A DNA stretch of 64,000 nt, from the NCBI GenBank assembly GCA_020726505.1, contig JAHLEZ010000007.1:62001-126000 (forward strand). Reading direction: 5' to 3'. Below the pieces are notes generated by a model that was not told the origin of the DNA, did no database searches, and saw only the letters and a list, made by a program, of their open reading frames with translations. The stretch is from Leptodontidium sp. MPI-SDFR-AT-0119 (Eukaryota > Ascomycota > Leotiomycetes > Helotiales > Leptodontidiaceae). Positions 1 to 10,968 of the stretch are shown here, in pieces (position 1 is the first letter of the stretch; every line of letters begins with the position of its first letter). Made by a program: the position numbers and the translations under genes.

Positions 1-1342
1 CTACTTACTTTTTCTTGACTTAATTATTAGTGACTATATAAGCTATAAAGTATTAATTAAGAATCTAAAAGTAATTACTAACATTGATTCTATTAAAGAT
101 AAGAGTATTTAGGGTTCCAGTAATAAGTATAAGCTAACTAAGATAGATTTTCAGGTTCTTTAAGTCGTTTATAGTAAAGGTAAGGCCGGAGTATTAGTGT
201 GGCCTTATAAGATTGGCAGAATCAGAGCTACTAGTCCCTTGCTTTTTTTTTTTTTTTTTGTTTCTCTTTTAAGAAGTCTCTGAGGTTTAAGAAGTAGTGT
301 TTTTAAAAAGTGTAGAAGTGTTAAGGCTTAGCTTAGTAGTGATTTTAGGTCTAAATAGAGGAGTTGCTCCTATTAAAATAAAGCTAAAGGGCATTATAAT
401 ATTGCCGAACTTACTTATCTTAAGGTTACCGTAACCGTAGTCGATGTTTCCGTTATTTAATATTGTGCGTTATTATAGGAAGGTCGTAGTAAGGTAAGTT
501 AATAGTGTCGTTAATTAGAATATAAGAAAGTAACTAAGAATGCGGTATATTAATTATTAAAGAAATATAAAGGAAACCTCCTCCCTTAAAATAAAAAGTA
601 TATAAGCTCTCGCTTACTTAAAAGCGAGATAAATATTAATAACTCCTAGCGAAAGTTTAAGGCCGTGTTCTTTAGTTAGCCCTTAGCGAACGTTAATAAC
701 TACTAAACTAAAATAAACACGCCTTAGAGCTTAAGGCTTATATATAGAAATTATAAAAACAACAAAAATAAATATAATAAGAAAATAAAGTAAAGAGATT
801 AATACTCGGCGTAAGCTACTTAGGCTTTAAACTAACTTAAAAGTTTTATGTTTCGCCGAACACTCTGAAATATAAGCTCGTTAGTACTTTACTTAAGCCT
901 CTAATATATTAATTTTAGTTCCGTTATAAAGTCTCGACTTTTCTTAGCGTTTAAAGAATACTAATTATATTTAAAAACACTAGAACTTTCGCTAAGAATA
1001 AAAGTTAGTGCGAAGTAGTTAAGTATTATATTTCAGAACAATGGAATTAGAATAGTAACTTAAGGGAGACAGATTTTCTAGTACTATAAGTACTCCTACT
1101 TTATAACTTTCTTTAGTTCCTTAGTAGTTTTTATTCTCTTTAAGTTAAAAGTCCGTATTCTTTATATTCGTTGTTTTGTCTTAAGGGCTAAAAGATAACT
1201 AATTAAATAGCTCCCTTAGTTTAGACAATTGTCGTTTTTTTTAACTCTCTTTATATAAGTTAGTACACAGGGGCCTCACTATTATACTTACTTAGTTCCT
1301 CCTTTAGTAGTAACTTACTCCTTGCGTCGGTTACTAAAAATA
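1..1342. mobile_element. Right part of a RIP-decayed LTR retrotransposon (copy A)
   Basis: This AT-rich, stop-filled sequence has no usable reading frame. It aligns over its whole length with 4931-6556, apart from a solo LTR inserted there, and differs mostly by C/T and G/A transitions, as RIP would leave. It is therefore the right-hand internal part of an element whose rest lies outside the window, and it runs directly into the LTR at 1343. Orientation and superfamily could not be settled because no clear pol motif is readable. Confidence 0.8.
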
Positions 1343-1623
1343 TATAGGAGGGACGAACTTTAATTTACATAATAAGAGGGTAATATATAACGAGCTACTA
1401 GAGGAGATTTTAGGCTTTATAAATAATAAATTAATTAAATCTAAAGATATTATATATCTAGAGAATACGAATTAACAAAGGAGGAGAAGGAAAAGAGTTT
1501 TAATAAATAAAATATATTTAATATTACGTTCTTAACGTTTTGTAGTTAAGTGTTGGCTCCTTATATATGCGAAGGACTAGCGCAGTCATGTGACAAAAGA
1601 AATCAGGGGCTGTCCCCACTATA
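1343..1623. repeat. LTR shared by two tandem retroelements (RIP-mutated)
   Basis: This roughly 281-bp LTR matches the copies at 6216-6495 and 6557-6838. The less mutated copies start TGTGG and end CCACA, which are inverted ends. Here the ends read TATAG and CTATA, the same ends after C-to-T and G-to-A changes. The inner block with GTCATGTGAC and the GGCTGTCCCC tail is preserved. It closes copy A on the left and opens copy B on the right. Confidence 0.8.
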
Positions 1624-3822
1624 ATATTTAAGATTGCCTTTTACTAAAAATTATTAAGTACTAATTTTAAAACGTAAAACTTTCTTTTTAAGTACTCGAT
1701 GAGAATAGTATCGCCTTTATTATTATTACTTAGTACCGCTTTGTCCCCCCCTTTATAAAGCTTGTCCTTAAGCTTTAATAGTTAAGGGTTATATTATAAG
1801 AAGTTAATTAAGTATTCTAAGGCACTAATAATAACGCTTAATATATAATTAGTTACTCTTTTTCTAAGAAGTCTTCTTTTTTATAATTATCTTTAAAGTC
1901 CGTTTATTTTAAAAAGATTATACTTATCCCGTTTTCTTCTTAAAGAGCTTTAGTGTCCTTAGTATCCTCCGTAGTATTGTTAGTTTTAACTATAATAATA
2001 TCTCTTAATCGCTAATCCCAAAACTAAGCTAATATAATACCTTTATTATAGTCTCTAAAATAGCGGAATAATACTTTAGTTTTACGAAAGAATAAAAAGC
2101 TTAAAATGACTTTTATATTAGGGGCGTTTATAATATAAAATCTATTATTAACAACGTAGTTATTTATAGCAACTATAATATTATTAGTAAAACTAATAAA
2201 TCGGGACTTAACTCCGGTGATTATCTTTAAAACTATAATCTGGCTTCTAGTAATAGGGAGTTTTAGGAGAGTAACTGCTTTAAGTGTTATGTAATTAACT
2301 TTAGCTCTTATGTTAAGGGTAACTCTAATATCAATAACCTTAGTTCGGCTAAGTATAATAATAATAACTTTTAGTACTAGCGAGAAGTATAAGTTTCTTG
2401 TCTTAGTTATTGTCCCTAGTAAGGTTACTTCAGTATATAATAGTTCTTAAGCGCGAGTGCGTTTCGTCGAAAGGTTCTTAAAAATACACTTACTAAGTAA
2501 CATTATAGTTCTAAGTAATATTATAAGGATTAGACTAAAGACTAGAATAGTATTAACTATAAGCTATAATATTGAGTTATTAATAAGAGCTTCTTATTAT
2601 ATAAACAATTAAAGTCGCTAGCGTCTTTATTATGTTTTAAACTTTGCCGCTAATAGATTTCTTAAGATAAAGCTATAAGTTATAATATACTCTTTTTAAT
2701 ACTTATACTTTAACTTAAGGCCTTCCCGTTTAATTTCCTTAAGTCGTCGTCTATAGTTCGTAGTTATAAAAACATTAGTAGTATAGAAGTTTAAAAGAGT
2801 ATATAAAGTGCCGTAAAGTAGTTTTTAATATATAATAATATCTTCCTTAATTATTAACTCTAGTTCTTTAAACTCTAAGGTATTAATATTAGTAATTAAT
2901 TCCTTTTATATATATTAGTTAATTATTCTAGTAAAAAGACGAGATGCTTTAAGTAAGTCTATAAGAACTATGATTTCTTTTAGCGTGAGGTTTCTAAGAA
3001 GCTCCTTTTATACAAGTAATTTGTCTAAGATATTATTAAGCCTATAATTATTTTAAGTTAACGCCTTTTACACGCGAGGACTTTGAGATAACACTATACG
3101 AGATATAAGTCTAAAGATAGCCGATAGTATTACTAGTGCCTTAGACTTTAAAGTTCTCTTTCTTATTATACTATTAGTAAGTAATATTTTAAAAGATGTT
3201 TTCGGTATTATAATAAATGTTGTTTTCGTGCTTAAGTTAGAGACTTTAAATTTATTACGGGCTAGAATCTATTATAGTATTATTTTAATCTTAACTAAGC
3301 TTTCGACGTTTATAACATTAACGAACTTGACTAGTTCTTTAATATCGCGGAGTACTTTTAGTTTACTATAAGTAAATTAAAACTTAATCTTCTCTTAAAG
3401 CTTATTTAAAGTCTTATACGGCTCTTATCTAAGTGCTCCCTTTCGCTACTTAATCTCGACTAGAGCTACTATAGCTTCAAAATTAGTACTATTAGTACCA
3501 TATACTAGTAAATTTTAGATTTATACTAATTAGTATTTAATATAGTCTTATTAACTAATAATATCCGAGTTGAAGTCCCCCGTAAGTTCTTCAATAAGCT
3601 TAATACAACTTATAATAAGAATAGTCGGAGATTGTGCCCTCTTATCTCCCTTTTCCTTAATAAACGCAACTTCTTTTTTTATATTAAGGAGTTCTTTAAT
3701 TACTTTAACTTGACGTTTAGGGTTAAGGTCGTACAAGGTGTTTAAAACCCGCGTCAAAATATAATGTCTTTTAGACCTTTTATTTAAGGGAAACTAAACG
3801 GGGTATAACTTCTTCCCTTCCT

Positions 3823-3878
3823 ATTATAGGCTAATATAAATATAGTTAGTATTATAGGCTAATATAAATATAGTTAGT
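3823..3878. repeat. 28-bp tandem duplication inside the retroelement relic
   Basis: Two identical 28-bp units, each beginning ATTATAGGCTAATATAAATA, lie head to tail (3823-3850 and 3851-3878), followed by a few bases of a third. The exact identity inside heavily mutated sequence suggests the duplication arose after most of the RIP mutation. Confidence 0.85.
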
Positions 3879-6215
3879 ATTATTGGCTTCGTAAATAATA
3901 CTAAGACTAATCTATTTCTTATAGTTATAATATTAGTTTATGTAATTATAATACTCTTAAGGTCTTATACTTGACTAGTATTAATTCATACACTAGCGAC
4001 AATTATAATTATCCCTGGCGCACTTGTTATACCCTAAGGAACTCGAATTTACTATACTATAGTCGACGGCAACTTACTCTTAGGCCTCTTTAAAGAACAT
4101 AAACATATTAACTTTAGTAGTAAAGTTAGTATTAAAGGCTCTTTAAATCACTACTCCGAGAATCTTTATATGTTCTAATCCTTTAGTAATAAAATTTAAA
4201 TCTCTTATATTAACCTTACTTAAGTTCTTAATAACTTTCTCTAAAGTAAAAAGGAAATTAAGTATAAACAACTCCTTATCTTGTTACTTTAGTGCTCTAA
4301 AAATCTCGTCCCGTATAAAGTTGTCCTTATAATTAGTAAAGTTAAACTAGTGCCGGGGTATTAATCCACTATTACAAGGCGAAATAGCATAAGTCGTTAG
4401 CTAAGGTATAAAGTACTCAGCGAACAAGTTAATACTATTAATATTACCTTATACTCGGTTAGTAATACTTTACTCTTTAGTAATAGCGCTTAACTCCCTC
4501 TTAGAGTTAAGGTAGGCCTTTATAATAAAGTAAACCTTTCTAAATAAGTTTATATTATTAATATTTAAGGTTTTATTACTCTTAAAAGCAGCCTATATAA
4601 CTTTAATTCGTAGATTCTAAAGAAAAGAGAAGATAGATCTTATAAAGGCTTACTTATTAATAAGGTTATTACAGTTAATATAATTAATAATAACTTCTCT
4701 AAATACTCGGAGGAAGTCGCAGCACTGTTCGGGAGTAAGCTCGCCGTCCCCTGTAAGAGTCTTGAAGTTATACTTAAGTCGGTCAAGGTAACTATTAGTA
4801 TATAAGCGGCGTTCTGTATTATCGCGCTAGTACTCCTAAATTATAATATTCTTAAAGCTAGTATAGCTACCCTCTTTAAAGCCTAAAAGCTTCCGAATAG
4901 TCCATATATAAGCTTGAGTAGCGTACTTAGCCACTTATTCTTTCTTAACTTAATTATTAGTGACTATATAGGCTATAAAGTATTAATCGAGAATCCGGAA
5001 ATAGTTACTAATATTAATTTTATTAAAAATAAGGGTATTTAAAGTTCCGGCGATAAGTATAAGCTAACTAAAATAGATTTTCAGGTTCTTTAAGTCGTCT
5101 ACAGTAAAAGTAAGGCCGGAGTATTAGTGTAGCCCTATAAGATTAGCAGAATTAGAGCTACTAATCCCTTGCTTTTCTTTCTTTCCCTTGTTCCTCTTTT
5201 AAAAAGTCTTTAAGGTTTAAGAAATAATGTCCTTAAAGAGTGTAAAGGTGTTAATACTTAGCCTAGTAGTAATTCTAAGTCCAAACAGAGGAGTTACTCT
5301 TATTAAAATAAAGCCAAGGGGCATTATAATATTACTGAACCTACTTATCTTAAGGTTACTATAGCTATAGTCGATGTTTCTATTGTTCGACATCGTGCGT
5401 TGTCGTAAGAAAGTCATAGTAAGGTAAGTTAATAATGTCATCGATTAAAATATAAGAAAGTAACTAAAAATACAGTGTATTAATTATTAAAGAAATATAA
5501 AGGAAACCCCCTCCCTTAAAATAAAAAGTATATAGGCTCTCACTTACCTTAAAGCGAGATAAATATTAATAACTCTTAGCGAAGGTTTAAGGCTATACTC
5601 CCTAGTCAACCCTTAACGAACGCTAATAACTATTAAACTAAAACAAACACGCCTTAAAACTTAAGGCTCGTACACAGAAATTACAAAAACAATAAAAGCA
5701 AATATAATAAGAAAATAAAATAAGGAGATTAACACTTAGCGTAAGTCACTCAGGCTTTAAACTAGCCTAGAAGTTTTATGTCTCGCTAAACACTCCGAAA
5801 TATAAGCTCGCTAGTACTCTGCTTAAGCTTTTAATATATTAATTCTAGTTCCGTTATAAAGTCTCGACTTTTCCTAATATTTAAAGAATACTAATTACGT
5901 CTAAAAACACTAGAACCTTCGCTAAGAATAAAAACTAATGCGAAGTGGCTAGGCACTATGTCTTAGAATAATAGAATTAGAATAGTAGCCTAAGGGAGAC
6001 AGATTTTCTAGTATTATAAGTACTCCCACTTTATAGCTTTCCTTAGTTCCTTAGTAGTCTTCGTTCTCCTTAAGTTAAAGGTTTGTATTCTTTATATTCG
6101 TCGTTTTGCCTTAAGGGCTAAGAAATAACTAACTAAATAGCTCCCTTAGTTTAAACAATTGTCGTTTTTCTTAACTCTCCTTATATGAGTTAATACATAA
6201 GGGCCTTACTGTTAT

Positions 6216-6495
6216 TGTGGGAGGGACAAACCCCAATCTACACAACAAGAGGGTAGTATATAACGAGCTACCAGGGGAGATTCTAGGCTTTGTAAATAAT
6301 AGATTAATTAAATTTAAAGATATTATATATTTAGAAAGTACGAATCGGCAAAGGAGAAGAGGGAAAAGGTTTTAATAAATAAAATATATTTAGTATTACG
6401 TTCTTGACGTTCTGTAGTTAAGTGTTGGCTCTTTATATATGCGAAGAACTAGCCTAGTCATGTGACAAAAGAAATTAGCGGCTGTCCCCGCCACA
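6216..6495. mobile_element. Solo LTR nested in the retroelement
   Basis: A 280-bp sequence starts TGTGGGAGGG and ends CCCCGCCACA. It is homologous to the LTRs at 1343-1623 and 6557-6838. It is flanked by TTAT on both sides, and the paralogous empty site exists in copy A near 1289 (CACTATTATACTTAC), so the insertion and its 4-bp target duplication are directly visible. A full element probably inserted here and recombined down to one LTR. Confidence 0.85.
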
Positions 6496-6556
6496 TTATA
6501 CTTACCTAGTTCCTCCTCTAGTAGTAACTCACTCCTTACGTCGGTTACTAAAAATA

Positions 6557-6838
6557 TGTGGAAGGGACGAACCCTAATCTATATAACAAGAGGGTAACAT
6601 ATAACGAGCCACCGGAGGAGATTCTAGGCTTTATAAATAATAAATTAATTAAATCTAAAGATATATTATATATTTAAAGAGTACGAATCGGTAAAGGAGG
6701 GGAGGGAAAAGGTTTTAATAAATAGAATATATCTAGTGTTACGTTCTTGACGTTTTATAGTCAAGTGTTAGCTCCTTATATGTGCGAAGGACCAGCCCAG
6801 TCATGTGACAAAAGAAATTATCGGCTGTCCCCGCCACA
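6557..6838. repeat. Right LTR of copy B
   Basis: A 282-bp LTR with TGTGG/CCACA ends. It sits at the same position relative to the interior as the LTR at 1343 does in copy A: both follow the sequence GTCGGTTACTAAAAATA. Confidence 0.85.
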
Positions 6839-7700
6839 CTAAGGTAAAGAAGTATTTATTTATTAAATAAACTAAAGTATTAAAGTTCGTTATTAATTTA
6901 TTATAAGGGCAGGTTAATAAGGCGTAAGACAGGGTAAAATATAACGCTTTATAATAAAAGGGTATTAGTCTTTTCTTATATTACGACTAATAAGAGGTTA
7001 ATACGGCGAGTAAACTCTAGTTTTATATTTAGGCCTTTAATTACGCTTAAAATCGAGAAAAAAAGATAAAGAGAAAAAAAGAGCTCTTTATAAAGGAGGG
7101 CTCAAGTATATATATATAAAGGACCCTCCTAATAAGGCTTAGCGCCGTCGAGTGCTATTCACGTTAATATATCGTAGGCTCGCCACTTAGTCTTCCCTAT
7201 TAGGCTTAGCGCCGTCGCATAGCCAGCGATGCTACGAGCCCGCGTCGATTAGAATACGAGGCGTATCGTAAGTCGTAACAAAAGAGGACGAGGGATAAAA
7301 AAGGCTTATTAGTGAGTAGGCTAAATAATTTAATATAATTAATAGATCGATATAATAAAGGTTTACTGAAAAGTTATAAGGGGTAGGGGTAAAAGAATAA
7401 AGAGTTCCGGCTAAAAAGTGAGCTTAGAAGTAAGAATAAGTAAGTGCTATGTAGTAATAAGGAAGTTAAGGGACTAGATAGAAAAGTTATAGTTTAAGAT
7501 ACAATAAGTAAGGAGGTAGTTAAGAGGGTTAAAGTCGAAGGCTCGAAAATTAAAAAGAAGAGGAAAATTAAAATAAATAAAAAGGAGAAAGATAAAAAAA
7601 AACGTAATTAGTTATATGACATAGAAGGAGAACAGAAAGGGTAATTAGTAGTGTTATACTAAGACTAACAGGATTATTATAGTTTTCGGCCCTCCCTGAA
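6839..7700. mobile_element. Other AT-rich repeat relic
   Basis: AT-rich, stop-filled sequence continues past the LTR with no long reading frame. It holds a direct repeat of CTTAGCGCCGTCG (around 7139 and 7205) and long A/G-rich tracts (about 7400-7600), both unlike the upstream element. Composition changes abruptly to gene-like sequence near 7,700-7,900. I do not recognise the family. Confidence 0.5.
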
Positions 7701-7913
7701 CCTGTATTAGCATAAACATCCAGTTCGATCGAGAATTAGTTACTAAGTATATATTCTAGAGACCGGCGAGTTTCATGTTTTTAGACTCCCCTTGCGCTAT
7801 AGCTACAGACCATCGACGACTAGTCCTATCGGTTCATACTAATCCGAATATAATATAGGATAACATTTCGAGCTTTACCCTGGACCCCTTACCCTAACAC
7901 GATTCTCGATCGT

Positions 7914-8575
7914 CTACCACCTGCCATCCTCCCCCTCTAACCACTGCACCACCCTAAACGCAAACAAACAGCTATCACCCTCATCCCCCATCCTAGCATC
8001 AACCTCAAAAGTCCACTCCCCAGTCTTCAAAAATATACCCGGGATCTGGCAATCCAGGACCACGTCGACTGTTCCCCCACCTGGCAAATACTTCACAAGC
8101 TCTCCTTCCTCGTCGCGAAGAGAGAGGTGGGCGTCGTCGCCAAATGTCGTGGTCTTAAACGGTATCGTAATGGATTGTGCCGGTTCGGAGGTCCCGTCGG
8201 GGTAAATGGCACTACTACTAATTTTGAGAGTTGGTCTACGAAGTCCTGAACATTGAGCAGAGGTGCTGAGGGGCATTTGGCCACGGAGGAACATGAAGAA
8301 TACGCGGTCGCTTAGAGGGAATAGTTGTTAGCGATGAAAGACCCTTCGAAGTAAAACTGGGGGATCTACGCTTTGATGGGATTCGGCGCTATCTCGAGGA
8401 ATTCGACCGAGAAGAGCTGTGAGTCTTTGGGTACTTGGTTGTAGGTCGCGTTGTTGTGCCCGCGAACTTTTTCTGCATCGTTCGTAGGGTTTGCGATTGA
8501 TAGGGGGTTTTGCTGGGAATTGGCGTTGATGAGAGCGATGTAGAGAGTGAGGAGAATTAGGAGTGGAAATTTCAT
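7914..8575 (-). pseudogene. ML-like small secreted protein, broken
   Basis: The frame starts with a signal peptide (MKFPLLILLTLYIALINA) at 8575. It continues through EFLEIAPNPIKA, which resembles the start of MD-2-related lipid-recognition (ML) domains, until a TAG at 8366-8368. Coding-like sequence goes on past the stop, then needs a frame change near 8310 to join the second open part (8294-7914), which has a beta-rich pattern with two cysteines (VVLDCQIPG, GDSCLFAF) and the usual ML length. Family knowledge: ML proteins bind lipids outside the cell or in the lumen. Neither disruption has usable splice sites, so I call it a pseudogene. The TAG could come from CAG by one C-to-T change, as expected beside RIP-mutated repeats. 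The ML assignment rests on one motif plus size. Confidence 0.5.
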
Positions 8576-9413
8576 TATTGCGGTTGGCGTGGTTGGGGGA
8601 CGGCTGTTTAGTAAGAGCGGGAGTGATGTAAATATAGGCATATTTGTCAAGTGACTGCCTGGAATACGCGAGATTGCAAACAGAAGGTATTCCGACTTTG
8701 GACAGATTCAGATAAGCCACCTCGTACAGTAGCTGGATAAGTATCTCAGTTGGCGACTTAATGAGAAAATGTTGAAAATCACTTTGAAGACTTGTCATAG
8801 TAAATGCTGTGCATTCGAAACATTTGCTCCGCCGAATACCAACTTCAAGTGCTTGAATGCCTACCTACCTTGCTCAAAGAATTCAGCCCAGGGTCTCTTT
8901 CAGAGTACCATGGCATCTGAAGGCATTGCTAAAGAAGCAAGTTCGGATGTTCTCTCCTCGTCCGAATAGAGAGTACCGCTTTGTCGGTCTCCAGGAGTCT
9001 GCATCGCTTCGCATCTTTGGAGAGCTGGATTGTAGATGAATCTCTTGATACGAAGTCGTATCTGTATTTTCGCAAAAGACAAGCCCTGCTCTACCGTTAG
9101 GACTGCACAATTTTCACTACCGGAGTGGGGGCTCATACAAATGTTGCCCTGCTTTCTGGCATTTTGCATTCTTGAGATATTTCATCAAAATTCAGGCGTA
9201 CTTAACATCGAGGCTGCCCAAATTCGTGTCCGGTGAAGGAAATTATGTGCCGTCAAATTAATAAACATTATAGTTTTTGCAGCATACTATTATCAAAAGT
9301 CCTTTTCGCAGTCGCACAACGATCGCTTGCAAATGTGTTAGAATTGTTCTAGGACGTTGAATGCCATAAAAGAGGGTGAAGGGGTGGATGTTGTTGACCG
9401 GAGACGAATCTTG
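8576..9413. other. Intergenic, nothing recognised
   Basis: Short open frames on both strands overlap each other here, and none has a motif, signal peptide or splice-supported continuation. Composition is normal, so this is not RIP relic. Confidence 0.5.
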
Positions 9414-9640
9414 CTAGTCTCGCATGTGATGGTTCTCCAGCTTCAGGTAGACGTGCACCACGTTCTTGAGGTATGGGTAGGGAAAGAGCTTAGATGAGAA
9501 CTCATCAGTGTACATCAGGTGCAATATCATTTCTTCATTCTTAAACTTGGGCTTGCCGCGCAGTTGAACAGGACCTACTGGCCTAGTTGGTTACTTTAGA
9601 TACTACTGCTCTTGGTAGCAGACGACCATGCCAGTGCCCT
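9414..9640 (-). pseudogene. Degraded exon of unknown gene
   Basis: A minus-strand frame ending at TAG 9414-9416 is clearly coding-like over about 58 codons. It includes a basic KPKFKNEE segment, then DEFSSKLFPYPYLKNVVHVY and a final HHMRD. Upstream in the same frame it reads GTGMVVCYQEQ, separated by one TAG and one TAA, both reachable from CAG/CAA by C-to-T. It may be the C-terminus of a decayed gene or a last exon whose upstream part has been lost to the neighbouring protease gene. I do not recognise the family. Confidence 0.3.
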
Positions 9641-9673
9641 TAACCTCGTCGATTAATCTTCTTACCCGAGGGC

Positions 9674-10919
9674 TTAAACCATGATGAACGAGCCATCGGC
9701 ATTTATACCTGAGATTCTCCCGGTGGAAAGTTGCCAAGCGATGCATCCAAAAAGTGCCCAGCTATCTAAAGTTCGTGAATTAGTGATTTCTCAGATATAG
9801 TCATGGGACATTGATTGACGTACCTGCATTTATCTCCGGTCCACCAGGGTCTGCGAACTGATTACCAGTATCTGATGACAGCGTGGTCGACAAAGCCCGA
9901 CATTTTTTCCATCCTACCAAAGGTAAGTACTTTACTTTTACCTCAGGAAAAGGATGAATCACCATAAGCCGCGCCACCCCCGTTATCCACATCTATTGTT
10001 GAAAATCTACGACTGGCATGTGTCAACTATACAAAAATAGTCAGTCAAATTGAGCGAGACACGAGTCTCTGAAATCAGATCTCAAACATACTTCATGAAG
10101 CATTGTTACATCGAACAGAGAGTATGCATCGACCTCTGGATGGAAGCGTGCCGTTACTTGATTAACAAGCGACGCGCTTATCTTCTTCCAAAAGTCCAAT
10201 GAAAGCCAGGCAGTCGATGGGTTAGCTATTGGCAGAGCCCATAGCAGGAAATTGGGACAAATCTGAATTTGCAAATGTGGAGATTTAAGCCCGTTTGGCG
10301 TTGTGGTATACATGAGTGTACTTAGACTGCAACTGCTGTAGTCCTTTTCCTGGAGATTCTGCTTGATATCTGTCGTCTATCATTAGTCAAATATACAATA
10401 AATGCTCTGGAAGTTCTACCGTTGTCATAATTGACTTTCACAAGTCCTCTCCATTCTGAGTCAATTCTTTTCTGGTCGCAATAGATTTTCTAAAGTTCTC
10501 CTCTATCAGCAATGAGCCTCTCTCCGCAGGAATACATTCGTATGCGTACCACATCATAAGTGGACAATGCTTGACCTTGAGTCGCTTCTGCCGTGAGGCG
10601 GGTAATACCATGTGTGTTTCCGAAAACAACTGTAGAACAGCTCTTCATCAGCGTTGCCTTTTGTGACATGTCAAACCAGAAGAGATGCCTCCCAATATCA
10701 GCTTACGAGGTCCATACGTGTTGACGAGTGTTTGATCGCCATTGTTGAATAATAAGTCCAAACTTGATTTAACAGCTGTAGACCTAGGAGTCTGCTGCAG
10801 AGCATTGTTTGCTGCCGTGGCTATTGTCAGAGCGTTCCTCATGGCGTTTTGAACGAAAGCATATTTTCCAGATGCTTCACAAGTGATCAGTATTTTCCTT
10901 TGAGATGTGCAGTCTGTAC
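9674..10919 (-). CDS. M35-type (deuterolysin/lysine-specific-like) metalloprotease, 5' end unresolved
   Basis: Seven exons can be joined by GT-AG introns: 10919-10677, 10629-10550, 10489-10420, 10369-10092, 10026-9963, 9913-9824 and 9765-9674. Introns are 47, 60, 50, 65, 49 and 58 bp, and the frame stays open for about 305 codons. The zinc motif HELTH is split by an intron between HE (exon 4) and LTH (exon 5). It is followed by DNGGGAAYG and GWKKCRAL, then NADSWALFG, the aspzincin-like order HExxH...GxxxxG...D with the NADSY/W block. An ICPNF segment precedes it. Family knowledge: secreted zinc endopeptidases. The N-terminus (signal peptide and start) is not found: the first clear exon begins only 50 bp from the stop of the neighbouring DUF7730 gene. 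It is therefore either 5'-truncated or has an exon inside that gene. Confidence 0.6.
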
Positions 10920-10968
10920 CTAGATAATTGATTCGTTGAAAAGGTATGTAGTACAATTGACTTGAGGC

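Larger units (their letters stand above)
1624..6556. mobile_element. Internal region of RIP-decayed LTR retrotransposon (copy B)
   Basis: About 4.9 kb of AT-rich sequence sits between two LTRs. It is interrupted by a solo LTR at 6216-6495, so the original interior was about 4.65 kb. The right part (4931-6556) duplicates 1-1342. The longest open stretches are only 68-74 codons on the minus strand (3551-3757 and 5217-5441) and look like chance survivors in a mutated gag-pol. There is no convincing polymerase or integrase motif, so copia versus gypsy is unresolved. Confidence 0.75.

Noticed and set aside
3551..5441. Two 68-74-codon minus frames as genes
   Set aside because: They lie inside the LTR element interior, lack homology I can see, and are surrounded by stops in all frames.
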